Source: Candidatus Danuiimicrobium aquiferis (GTDB taxonomy: Bacteria > Omnitrophota > Omnitrophia > Omnitrophales > Danuiimicrobiaceae). From it: a stretch of DNA of 46,925 bases. The stretch covers positions 1 to 46,925 of the forward strand of contig MHFR01000051.1 of assembly GCA_001804285.1 (NCBI GenBank), read 5' to 3'. The position numbers and the translations under genes are program-made. Every line of letters starts with the position of its first letter. The stretch's first letter is position 1. The notes beneath the pieces were generated by a model, which made no database searches, was not told where the DNA came from, and worked only from the letters and a program-made list of their open reading frames with translations. This document shows positions 1-8,317 of this stretch, piece after piece.

Positions 1-54
1 GATTTTACAGGCACTTACAGCATTTCAAGGAACAACTAACAACTATGAAAACGA

Positions 55-83
55 TAACCAATTGATGCTATTCAACTTATAAT
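55..83 (+). promoter_or_regulatory. Candidate sigma-70 promoter for the GT-C gene at 134
   Basis: A perfect TATAAT -10 box lies at 78-83, with a weak -35 (TAACCA, 55-60) at 17-base spacing. Transcription would begin near 90 and give a leader of about 45 bases. Bases 1-133 otherwise hold no gene I can defend. Two frames carry short open tails that stop at 37-39 and 80-82, either of which could be the end of a gene to the left. Confidence 0.4.
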
Positions 84-133
84 GGGACAGTAATGATCCA
101 TAATAATAAATTTTCGATAGTATATAACCTGTA

Positions 134-1633
134 ATGAATATACCAGACGACTTCATACGTTACTTTCATTCCGCGTTTGTGGTTCCATTTCCCAAAAGAC
201 TTCTTGTCGTCTTTTCTTTTATTGGTTTTTTCTTCATTTTATCGCATTTTACGGTGGTCTCTAAATTTGTGAAACAGCCAATCGCCCGATATTACCGACT
301 TTTTTTATGTGCGATATTGTTTTTGGGCATTTTTTTGCGTGTTTTTTGGTGTGTTGCAATGCCGACTTATTTTGAAAATAATTTTGCTAATTCGCTTACT
401 TGCGATGAAAGTGATCGGATGGCGATTTACAGCTATCAAATTTATAAACAAGGCATTCCAACCGAGGAGGACGGAAGTTTGTCCGTGCGGAGGCCCGTGG
501 GATACCCCTACTTAATGGGAGGACTTTACCGTTTACTTGGCTATCGACCCAATTTGTTTAAAATCGTACAGATCGCCGCGGATTCTTTTTTGATCATTCT
601 CGCGTTTTTTTTGGCTCAAAGTTTGTTTCAGAATTATACGATCTCAATACCTATTGCTTTTCTTTTCGCTATCTATCCGCTTAATTGGCTTAGCACGGGA
701 GTTTTCTTGGATGAATTTCTTTTTTTTCCGGCATGGTTCGCAGCGCTTTATTTTATTTCAGAAAACATCCGTAAAAAAGAAGTTAAGCGCACGGTCTTGA
801 TCGGATTACTGCTCGGCCTTGCGACCGCGTTTCGCACGATCGCGCTTCACACGCCGCTTTTGGTTTTTATTGTATACCTGATCCAGCGAACATCATATTT
901 AAAGGCAATCCGCAAAACTATTTTTTGTTATGTCATCATTTATGCCGTAAACGCTCCGTGGGCCCTTATTACCTATCAGCATTATGGAGTACCTTGTTTT
1001 TTTTCAAACGCGAACGCGTGCTTTTACGGAACATTAAATGATCGGGCGGGATGGGGTAACGGTTCGTCCTTGGCGGAAGTAGACAACGTTGAATTTGTTA
1101 ATGAAAAAAATCCGGTGAAACAAATTTCCATGGGTGTCAGGTTGGCAGCAGAATGGGTCATAAAGAACCCCAGTAAAGCAGCGCGTTTTTTCGTTTTTAG
1201 AACATTTCAAATGTATGGCTTTAATCATGAAGACGAGGTTCTCGAACGCCATACCATTCACTTTAGAAAAGGAGTCAAACTGTCGGAAGAGAGGAGGTCT
1301 TTTATTGCTAAATATAAAAACTGGGCATATTCATTTGTCGCCATTTTGGGCTTGCTTGGTTTTTTTGTTTTTTTATGGAAAAGGAGGATTTTCTTTTTAC
1401 GGTTTCCCGGTCTCTTGCTTCTCTTTCTAATTTGTGCTTACTGGATTTTAGTCTTCGGTTTTTGGTATGGGTACCGCAAATACCGCTGGCCAATTGAACT
1501 TATTTTGATATACCCATCTGCTTTTTTTCTTTATTGGATAGCATCATTGCGAATCAATTTGCCGCTTCGTCTCTTTGGCCTATTTGATTCTAAAGCTGAT
1601 CACAGGAAGGAATTTCAGAAGCAGATCCGCTAA
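134..1633 (+). CDS. Polytopic GT-C glycosyltransferase (ArnT/PMT-like), paralogue A
   Basis: This 499-residue protein is almost wholly hydrophobic, with roughly a dozen predicted membrane helices. After the first helices a periplasmic loop carries Asp-Glu (TCDESD, about residues 88-93), the position of the catalytic acid in GT-C enzymes of the ArnT/PMT superfamily. A conserved RRPVGYPYL motif follows, and near the C-terminus there is YRKYRWPIE. The same two motifs occur in the genes at 3364-4785 and 10031-11515, so the three are paralogues. Enzymes of this fold move a sugar from a polyprenyl-phosphate carrier to an acceptor outside the cytoplasmic membrane; the sugar cannot be predicted. The gene is convergent with its neighbour at 1695 and has no clear Shine-Dalgarno sequence. 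The 61 bases between the two stop codons hold no clear terminator. Confidence 0.88.
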   Translation: MNIPDDFIRYFHSAFVVPFPKRLLVVFSFIGFFFILSHFTVVSKFVKQPIARYYRLFLCAILFLGIFLRVFWCVAMPTYFENNFANSLTCDESDRMAIYSYQIYKQGIPTEEDGSLSVRRPVGYPYLMGGLYRLLGYRPNLFKIVQIAADSFLIILAFFLAQSLFQNYTISIPIAFLFAIYPLNWLSTGVFLDEFLFFPAWFAALYFISENIRKKEVKRTVLIGLLLGLATAFRTIALHTPLLVFIVYLIQRTSYLKAIRKTIFCYVIIYAVNAPWALITYQHYGVPCFFSNANACFYGTLNDRAGWGNGSSLAEVDNVEFVNEKNPVKQISMGVRLAAEWVIKNPSKAARFFVFRTFQMYGFNHEDEVLERHTIHFRKGVKLSEERRSFIAKYKNWAYSFVAILGLLGFFVFLWKRRIFFLRFPGLLLLFLICAYWILVFGFWYGYRKYRWPIELILIYPSAFFLYWIASLRINLPLRLFGLFDSKADHRKEFQKQIR

Positions 1634-1694
1634 CAACAACCCTGCAACTCGGCTTTACTCTTCTTTCTCACTATGTACTGTTTTCAGTTTTTGG

Positions 1695-3371
1695 TCATTG
1701 CTTTTGGACGGGATACGGCGTGACGTTAGCACTTTTTTGCTTTGCATCATAAGATCCCAAAAAAAACTGGCGCTCTGGATAATATTCCGTCAATTCGATA
1801 TTTTTTTCTCCCAAGTCATGGGCGTACAAAATTCGCCCACTCAGATCGGGTGAATTTCGAACTGCGTCCTCCTCTGCCATGACGAGTTTGCTACCAAGGA
1901 AACCTCGAATGAAAACAATAGAGGGTTTTTTTAATGTGGCATCGGCCAAATCATAGAGCGCTTTTCTCTGGGATGACATTTGATTGCAAAAATCTCCCTG
2001 TTTAAATAATAAATAGGCATTTCCGATTAGGGCACATGTTAATGCCCCGATTAAAAATTTGCGCTTAGAGAGGTCGCCGGATTTCCAAAATGTTTTTATA
2101 CCGTCCGCCAGTGTGAAAGCAAAGAAAGGCAGTCCTTCAAAATAATACCGCGGGCCATACTGGTTCCCGCCCCACGAATAATAAAAAACATAACCAATGA
2201 CGGGATAAAAAAACGCGAACCGGACAAGCCATTCTTCGGGGCTGCGCTTCCCTTTTTGAAATAATGATGCGATAAAAAGGACGATGAGGAAGGGCGGAAA
2301 CCAGTCACCCAGAAAAAACATGCGATTGATGATGAATTTAAGGGCATCAAAGAAAGTGTAATCGGAATGAAACCCCAAACGCTCCCAACGGTGATAGTAA
2401 TGATTTGGAGCCTCAAAGAATTTTCCCGTAATGATGAAATTATAGTAAAGATTCAGCACAAACATTGCGAGGAGGGTTATCGCAAACACAAGATGGCTTC
2501 GAGTCCATCGTTGGCGCTTCAAATATAGCAAAATGATTTCATAAAGGATAAACGGAGCGGCGATAGATGCCATGGTTAAATAACGGGTTCCCAGCCCAAA
2601 GCCTATTGATAGAGCACAAATTAAGGCATTCATCACTGATCGATTTTCTCTCCACCTGAAATAAAAACAAAGGAAGATTGCTACCGCCAGCAAACAGGTG
2701 GTGTGGGAAAAATAAGAAGCATTATTAAAAAGAAAGAAAGGAGTGAATGCAATGAGTGAAAGGCCCCAATAAGAAACGGAAAACCCGAATACTTTTTCGC
2801 CGATTTTTAAAAAAAGAAAGAGTGCTATGAGCGCCAAAATGGGATTGATCCAGTCCTGAATATGAAATTGCAGTCCAACCGCATAGATCAGGGGCCAGCC
2901 GGGCGGGTAGACACTAAACCATTTTCCGTTTTTGTTTCCCACGTGCGTTACGTCAAAAAATTCCTGAAGCGGATGCGGTCGAGCGTACCATTTGCCATCT
3001 TTGATGCATTCGGCCAAGAATCGACACGAATGCTCATCGGCGGAATTCATAAATCCGTGTAAAATGTTTTTATTTACGAAAATTGAAGCAAGAAGCGAAA
3101 ACAGAAGCAATGCCAGGATTAAAAGTGATCGATAACGCGTCGTGTTAAACAATGATTCAACTTGGGACAATTTTCTGTCGGGAATGACGTGATAAGCAAG
3201 CATTCCGCACAACAAAGTGATCCCAAGCCATAGCAGCGAATCGGGCAGTAGCCAAAGTCCGGATTTAAAGTTTTTTTCTACTATTGGAACCCACAAGGGT
3301 GATGCAATCAAAAAAATAGGAAGAAATAAGAGAATATTTTTTTGGGCAGATTTGAAATGATGGTCAAGCAT
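1695..3371 (-). CDS. Polytopic GT-C glycosyltransferase-like membrane protein
   Basis: This 558-residue integral membrane protein has about 11-13 hydrophobic helices and a soluble C-terminal tail of about 90 residues. The first large external loop has ADEHS, matching the acidic Asp-Glu of GT-C/PMT enzymes, then PHPLQEF and a PPGWPLIYA segment typical of this superfamily. It differs from the RRPIGYP paralogues nearby and is a separate lineage. Its ATG overlaps the end of the upstream gene by 8 bases (ATGCTTGA), so the two are probably translationally coupled. The likely role is lipid-linked sugar transfer to a surface glycan. The substrate is unknown and only superfamily assignment is safe. 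Confidence 0.85.
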   Translation of the reverse strand: MLDHHFKSAQKNILLFLPIFLIASPLWVPIVEKNFKSGLWLLPDSLLWLGITLLCGMLAYHVIPDRKLSQVESLFNTTRYRSLLILALLLFSLLASIFVNKNILHGFMNSADEHSCRFLAECIKDGKWYARPHPLQEFFDVTHVGNKNGKWFSVYPPGWPLIYAVGLQFHIQDWINPILALIALFLFLKIGEKVFGFSVSYWGLSLIAFTPFFLFNNASYFSHTTCLLAVAIFLCFYFRWRENRSVMNALICALSIGFGLGTRYLTMASIAAPFILYEIILLYLKRQRWTRSHLVFAITLLAMFVLNLYYNFIITGKFFEAPNHYYHRWERLGFHSDYTFFDALKFIINRMFFLGDWFPPFLIVLFIASLFQKGKRSPEEWLVRFAFFYPVIGYVFYYSWGGNQYGPRYYFEGLPFFAFTLADGIKTFWKSGDLSKRKFLIGALTCALIGNAYLLFKQGDFCNQMSSQRKALYDLADATLKKPSIVFIRGFLGSKLVMAEEDAVRNSPDLSGRILYAHDLGEKNIELTEYYPERQFFLGSYDAKQKSANVTPYPVQKQ

Positions 3372-4785
3372 TTATGATAGCCTGCTTTGGCATCGATTTA
3401 CCGATGAATTTTTCTAAAAAAATCTGGATCAATGCGTATGCTGCGAGCAAGCAGAAAAAAGGTTCAATGGCAAACCGATATTTTCGATGGCCTAACGTGA
3501 TGGCTACGATCGATAAGTAATAAGCGATAGTCATGATGATGAACCAAAAGCTTTTTTCTTTTAATGTTGGCTTTCCGCTAACGCAAAAAAGAAAAAATCC
3601 TATCAGAGATAGCAGAAAGATACCTCCGTAATAATCATTGTCCATGTTATCCAGCCCGCTCGAAAACTTGGCTGGAGGCATTTCCCTCCCTTCGCGGATT
3701 GTATAAAAATTATCTTTGACGATCCATCCTTCCCGGTCAATTCCCAACATGTATATTGTGCGGGCGATGCCTTTTTGAATGAAGGTCAACGGATGGTTCG
3801 AAATCCATTTCATTGCCTCTTTCTTTCCCGCTTGATCGCGCTCGACTTCTGTTTTTGCATTAAAGAATTCCGGGCTGCCCCCCTGTTCGAGTGTTGGCGG
3901 AATCTGAGAACGCGCATCACTCACCGGATTATTTGCATAGTAAAGAGCGAGTCCGATGATGCTGGTGTAGGGAATGGGTTTCCCCAGCTTATAATAATTG
4001 CGAACTGCCCATGGAACTGCAAAAGTTAAAATTAGCACTTGGATGACAAGAGAGCGCAGTAAACCTTGCCGGATATCTTTTCGAACCAGAGACCAAAGGA
4101 ATAATAACACCAAACCCATTGCGAAAGAGTATGTCCGAAAATGGGCGCTGATTCCCAAAATTAAACCCGCTATAACTATCTTTTTCCAATTTGGCTTCTG
4201 AAAATCAGAAATGAGAAGACTGATACCGCCTAACCACAAGAGAATGAACATGTGTTCTTCTAGAATTACTTTTGATGCAAGAACCGACGTCGGATATATC
4301 GCAAGAAGCATCGCGGCCAATAGTCCGACGTATTTGTTAATCGTTTGCCGTCCAATGTAATAAATCAGGAAAACCGTTGAGACACCACAAATTACTTGCA
4401 GCCATTCTACGAGCCATATTTTTTCACCGAACACCCTGAATAAAATCGAAAGTAGTAATGGATAACCAATTGGACGTTCAGCGCTGAATTGGTTGCCTTC
4501 GGGCGTAAGAAACCCCTTACCGACCATCAAATTGTGCGCATGTTGCAACATATATTTATCTTCCGTGCCGGCCGAGGGAGCCGTATGAGGTGACCATATT
4601 ATCCACCCTAATCTTAGCGAGAAAGCGATGATTAAAATCAACAATAAAAGTGAGCGCGTGGAAATTTTAGAAAACCATTCATAAAATTTATCAATTATCT
4701 TGAGTCTCCGCAAAATGAGCGCGCTGATTAATATGACAAGAACGAATGTTTTTGGTTTTCGTCCGACCATCACCATGTAATTCAT
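3364..4785 (-). CDS. Polytopic GT-C glycosyltransferase (ArnT/PMT-like), paralogue B
   Basis: The protein has 473 residues from the ATG at 4785. An in-frame TTG at 4806 would add seven residues and overlap the upstream stop as TTGA. It is a many-helix membrane protein with an acidic loop (TEDKYM) where family members usually have Asp-Glu, then ERPIGYPLLL, a KVILEEHMF segment before a helix, and HRKYRFAIEP near the end. These positions align with the genes at 134 and 10031 and define a three-member local family. The reversed Glu-Asp in the first loop may still provide the catalytic acid. The role is inferred to be transfer of a polyprenyl-phosphate-linked sugar at the outer face of the membrane. 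Confidence 0.87.
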   Translation of the reverse strand: MNYMVMVGRKPKTFVLVILISALILRRLKIIDKFYEWFSKISTRSLLLLILIIAFSLRLGWIIWSPHTAPSAGTEDKYMLQHAHNLMVGKGFLTPEGNQFSAERPIGYPLLLSILFRVFGEKIWLVEWLQVICGVSTVFLIYYIGRQTINKYVGLLAAMLLAIYPTSVLASKVILEEHMFILLWLGGISLLISDFQKPNWKKIVIAGLILGISAHFRTYSFAMGLVLLFLWSLVRKDIRQGLLRSLVIQVLILTFAVPWAVRNYYKLGKPIPYTSIIGLALYYANNPVSDARSQIPPTLEQGGSPEFFNAKTEVERDQAGKKEAMKWISNHPLTFIQKGIARTIYMLGIDREGWIVKDNFYTIREGREMPPAKFSSGLDNMDNDYYGGIFLLSLIGFFLFCVSGKPTLKEKSFWFIIMTIAYYLSIVAITLGHRKYRFAIEPFFCLLAAYALIQIFLEKFIGKSMPKQAIINA

Positions 4786-4802
4786 CAACGTGTTCCAGAT
4801 AA

Positions 4803-5840
4803 TCAAGACTCACCTTTTCCTTTTTTGCCTGATATAACGATTAATCCACCCTGTCGCTTGAGGAAAGGTATTGATTGAAAAAACAGGTTCGTGATGGACA
4901 AACATTTCCTGGCCATTGCGAACGGAAAAAGATTGAACAAATGGGGTGGCAAAAATACGATACTTTTTGTTGTGAAATGGATGCCGTATTCATGTCCCCA
5001 ACGATCTATGTCTTTCGCTTCGAGTTGAGGGTGCGTTCCCGCTTGTTCATGCCATAATTTACTTATTGACATCAGAAAATCAAAAGCGAAGCGGAAAATC
5101 GATGCGTTGTTATCATACGCATAGATTTCCCCCTCTTTTTTAAGAATGCGGCTTAACTCTCGAATTACCCTTTTGGGCTCGGTGACATGATGCAAAACCC
5201 CCGCAAACGAAACCGCTGAAAACGTAGTCGATTTAAATGGGAGATTTTCCGCTTCCGCTACGATGAATTCCACGTTGTGACGATTCAACTTCATCGATTC
5301 GATGTTGTGAATCGCTTTGATGATTGCTTCAAGACAAATATCGGAAGCGATCACTTTTAGTCCCGCAGAAAGAAATTGGATGGTGGTTCTTCCCCCGCCG
5401 CACCCGATTTCAAATAACACATCGACTTTGTCCTTACGGTTCCGTGCCCACGTTTGAATCGTTTCAGCATCAACCGCTTTCCAAAAAGTAGTGTTCGAAA
5501 TTTCATGGTCGTAATTTATTACTTCCTTGGCGAAATGCTCGATTTGTTTCTGCTGTAGTTCGAGTGTAGGTGCGTCCATCTTGGCGGTGATCGAATTATT
5601 ACACGAGAAATTAAAGGTTCGTTCCCATTTGGCACGGACTCTTCTGACGGCATCCTCGAATACAATCGGATTGATTGAAATGACCGGCACCGATTCCAGA
5701 ATCGGAAACCACACCTTGCATCCTTGGCATGAAATGACACCTTCAACGACTTGCTCGCCGTGCGCTTCAAAAGACCGCAAATGAAATTCGCCGTCGCTGC
5801 AATTCGGGCATTTTAGGAGATTCAGAAATTGAACGTTCAT
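4803..5840 (-). CDS. SAM-dependent methyltransferase with N-terminal zinc ribbon (Trm112-like)
   Basis: This 345-residue protein begins with a small zinc-ribbon module: paired cysteines at 11/14 and 38/41, followed by a hydrophobic P-I-L-E-S-V-P strand, the pattern of Trm112-like domains. A class I SAM methyltransferase follows: motif I FEIGCGGG at 143-150, acidic motif II ending at Asp167, LPF near 200 and LHHV at 216-219. The last 100 residues probably shape the substrate pocket. In glycan loci such enzymes methylate sugar hydroxyls or lipid-linked intermediates, but the acceptor cannot be read from the sequence. The stop lies 17 bases before the next ATG, so it is cotranscribed with the GT-C gene downstream. 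The fusion of ribbon and methyltransferase is common in uncultured bacteria. Confidence 0.88.
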   Translation of the reverse strand: MNVQFLNLLKCPNCSDGEFHLRSFEAHGEQVVEGVISCQGCKVWFPILESVPVISINPIVFEDAVRRVRAKWERTFNFSCNNSITAKMDAPTLELQQKQIEHFAKEVINYDHEISNTTFWKAVDAETIQTWARNRKDKVDVLFEIGCGGGRTTIQFLSAGLKVIASDICLEAIIKAIHNIESMKLNRHNVEFIVAEAENLPFKSTTFSAVSFAGVLHHVTEPKRVIRELSRILKKEGEIYAYDNNASIFRFAFDFLMSISKLWHEQAGTHPQLEAKDIDRWGHEYGIHFTTKSIVFLPPHLFNLFPFAMARKCLSITNLFFQSIPFLKRQGGLIVISGKKGKGES

Positions 5841-5885
5841 CGTTTCCCGCTCCGTTTTCTCGTTATCATTAATTTTAACCTGATA

Positions 5886-6608
5886 TTATGCACGGCCTGC
5901 CACCAGGTACTGGCATCCCATCGGCCATTGGTTCATATAGGTTTCTAAATAGTTTAATTTTGACATAAATTCAGGAAAAAAAAGAATATATTTCTGTAAA
6001 ACGGTCTGAATTCCGGTTTCGGAAAATAATTGATTTACTTTTGATTTCGTCAACAAACGAACATTTTTGTCGAGTGGCGAGAGTTTGACAATTAATTGTG
6101 ATACAGGATTATAAGGATTGTGCTCGAAAATCGTGACCAATCCACCCCGCTTTGTGACGCGCTTCATTTCCCGTAGAGTTTTAATTTGGTCTGGTTCGCT
6201 TAAATGATGGAACAGACAGACCGTGTAACAACAATCAAAAAAACCGCTTTCAAATGGTAAACGAGTCGAGGGCGACACAATACATTGTGCTTGATTTGGA
6301 GCACATTTTTGGCCGCTCTGTATCATATGATATGAAAGATCGACCCCGATTGTTTTGATGTTGTTTTGACAAAGATAAGAAGCGATAGCTCCTGTGCCGC
6401 AGCCGACGTCCAGACAGAGTAGTTTTCCTAATGCGTTAGAATCTTTGTTTAATTTTAATAAGGTAATCAGTTCCTGGGCTTTTGCGCGATTGACGTATGT
6501 TTTCGACGTCCCGAACCGCTGATTTAACCACCGGTTCAGTTCGTTTTCATACTCATTGGCATGGACGTCGAATTCCGCCTTGATTATATTAGCTTTCACT
6601 TGGCACAT
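5886..6608 (-). CDS. Class I SAM-dependent methyltransferase
   Basis: The protein has 240 residues with a Rossmann-type SAM fold. Motif I is LDVGCGTG at 66-73, the ribose-binding acid is Asp90 in TIGVD, RLPFE stands near 116-120 and FHHL follows at 133-136. The order and spacing match UbiE/COQ5-like (Methyltransf_11) enzymes, though the target here is more likely a sugar or glycolipid, judging by the neighbourhood. About 45 bases separate its start from the zinc-ribbon methyltransferase downstream, and 32 bases separate it from the GT2 gene upstream. It is one of seven methyltransferases in the window. Substrate unknown. Confidence 0.88.
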   Translation of the reverse strand: MCQVKANIIKAEFDVHANEYENELNRWLNQRFGTSKTYVNRAKAQELITLLKLNKDSNALGKLLCLDVGCGTGAIASYLCQNNIKTIGVDLSYHMIQSGQKCAPNQAQCIVSPSTRLPFESGFFDCCYTVCLFHHLSEPDQIKTLREMKRVTKRGGLVTIFEHNPYNPVSQLIVKLSPLDKNVRLLTKSKVNQLFSETGIQTVLQKYILFFPEFMSKLNYLETYMNQWPMGCQYLVAGRA

Positions 6609-6640
6609 CTATTCATAAAAAATATTTATTATAGGGTATG

Positions 6641-7369
6641 TCATCTTTTAATAGTGTATTCGCGAATTCGGGCTTTTAAGAGATTGAAAATAAATTCAAG
6701 CGCGGCTGAAAACCGGACAAACGATTTTCTATAGATTGCACGTTGAAAACTCGTTGGGAATTCAAAAAACCTCAAACCTAAACGCCTCGCATGGATCATG
6801 ATCTCCGCGTCCAAAAACCAATCATCCGACTTTAAATCAAGCTGTTTAAATGCCTTGTCGGTAAATATCTTGGGTTTGGAATTTACATCGAGCACTAAGT
6901 ATCCCGGAAATAAAATATTATAGATCACGTTGAAGATATAAGAATTCACGCGCCGAATCCATGAATCATCACGTGTCTTTCGATAAGGCTTGACGATGTC
7001 TAATTGAAAATCTATGAGTAGTTTATATGCCTTAACAATATCCTCCGCATTCATTTGCTCATCGCCATCGATGAAAGCAATGGTTTTTCCCGTGCACTGA
7101 TCAAGCCCTGTTCTTGCGTCCCAACCCATCCAACCTTGTTTTGGCAGTGCGACGGCCTTGATTTTTGAATTTTTTATAGCAATTTCCTTGACGACCAACG
7201 GCGTGTCATCGTTTCGTCCTTCGATATAATTTCCGACAAGGACGATTTCCCAGTTTGTAGTGATCGTTTCTAAATTATGAATCACTTTTTTTAAAAAACC
7301 ATGAATTCGATGGCCGGTTTGATAACACAAAATAACAACTGAAATATCTGGGATATTTGCCATATTCAT
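6641..7369 (-). CDS. GT2-family glycosyltransferase
   Basis: The protein has 242 residues from the ATG at 7369; ATG 7363 is equally possible, and a TTG at 7414 would overlap the upstream gene. The GT-A fold is shown by the N-terminal ISVVILCYQTG strand and a central FIDGDEQM, in which the Asp-x-Asp pair binds metal and nucleotide sugar. The RTGLDQCTGKTI segment before it matches processive and Dpm1-like GT2 enzymes, which place a glycine-rich loop there. The C-terminus is basic and amphipathic, suggesting peripheral membrane binding. It may make a polyprenyl-phosphate sugar or extend a lipid-linked glycan. It lacks the second long helical pair of GtrB. The donor is unknown. Confidence 0.87.
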   Translation of the reverse strand: MNMANIPDISVVILCYQTGHRIHGFLKKVIHNLETITTNWEIVLVGNYIEGRNDDTPLVVKEIAIKNSKIKAVALPKQGWMGWDARTGLDQCTGKTIAFIDGDEQMNAEDIVKAYKLLIDFQLDIVKPYRKTRDDSWIRRVNSYIFNVIYNILFPGYLVLDVNSKPKIFTDKAFKQLDLKSDDWFLDAEIMIHARRLGLRFFEFPTSFQRAIYRKSFVRFSAALEFIFNLLKARIREYTIKR

Positions 7370-7407
7370 CTTGATTACACGGATAAAAGGTTCATAACAA
7401 AAATTTT

Positions 7408-8274
7408 TTAACAATAAGACTCATGAAAATCCCCAAATCGTATTCCAATAGATCGTGTTGCTTCAAACGAAGGACTTTGTTCCTGATTTAAAAGACTGAT
7501 GATGCTGTCGCTTCGAAATTTTATCGGCAATCTGACGATTTCAGCCATTCGGATTATTGACCATATTAGAAACCAAGGCATTTGAGTAAAAATCGGACGC
7601 TTGTTTCCTGCTTTCGCTAATATCGTCAGTATTTCTCTGAAGGTTTTTCTCGTTTCAGAGGCGGCTACAATCGGATCAGGACCGTATACGCTGCTATCCG
7701 CGCAGCATTTATAGGCGAGATCGGATAAATCATCAACATGGGTAAGTGGTAAAAGTTGATTGCCTTTACCAATCAGCGGAATAATCTTAAATGATTCCGC
7801 AGCTTTCTTTAGCATTCCAACCATGCCGGCGGCATTTTTACCATAAACCAAACCTGGGCGAATGATCAAAGCCTTTACTGCGGCTGCTTTCTTTTCAATC
7901 ATCAGCTTTGCCCGTCCATACATGGATTTACAGCCCTCAAACGCACTCATCGTTGAAATAAGGATGATTCGGCGAACCCCGGCTTGTTTTGCAGCTGTGA
8001 AAAGTTTCTCCGAACCGTTAACGTTAATTTCAACGATATCGCGCCAATTCGTTAAGCGAAAGTCGTACGCACAGTGAATGAGAATATCGATACATTTAAG
8101 TTTATCCGGTTCAACACCCGTATTTAACGTATATGGGACGTAATGCAAATCTGTTAGCTGATTGCCAACGGCCGATCTTCTGAGTTCGTAAACGTCCAAG
8201 CCTTTATTCCTAAGATAGTTTGCGAATGATGCACCGACATATCCGTTGGCGCCCGTGATTGCACAATTCATCAT
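7408..8274 (-). CDS. NAD-dependent epimerase/dehydratase (extended SDR)
   Basis: The protein has 288 residues, starting at one of two adjacent ATGs (8274 or 8271). A longer version would run into the upstream gene. The Rossmann dinucleotide motif TGANGYVG stands at about residues 7-14. The catalytic Tyr-x-x-x-Lys is YGRAK, preceded by LISTMSAFEG, in which the serine or threonine completes the triad. The C-terminal part (GNQLLPLTHVDDL) is typical of extended SDRs that act on nucleotide sugars. It is shorter than UDP-glucose 4-epimerases (about 330-340 residues), so it may be a 4-ketoreductase instead. It is cotranscribed with GT2 and GT-C genes. Activity on a nucleotide sugar is inferred. Confidence 0.86.
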   Translation of the reverse strand: MMNCAITGANGYVGASFANYLRNKGLDVYELRRSAVGNQLTDLHYVPYTLNTGVEPDKLKCIDILIHCAYDFRLTNWRDIVEINVNGSEKLFTAAKQAGVRRIILISTMSAFEGCKSMYGRAKLMIEKKAAAVKALIIRPGLVYGKNAAGMVGMLKKAAESFKIIPLIGKGNQLLPLTHVDDLSDLAYKCCADSSVYGPDPIVAASETRKTFREILTILAKAGNKRPIFTQMPWFLIWSIIRMAEIVRLPIKFRSDSIISLLNQEQSPSFEATRSIGIRFGDFHESYC

Positions 8275-8317
8275 ATTTTCATTCTCATTATATGGATAAT
8301 AAAAACAGAGGCAATTT

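Noticed and set aside
1-82. Short open tails at the left edge (stops at 37-39 and 80-82)
   Set aside because: Either could be the end of a gene outside the window, but nothing in so few codons allows a choice.
1575-1853. Plus-strand open frame across the end of the first GT-C gene
   Set aside because: It overlaps two well-supported genes and shows no recognisable protein features.
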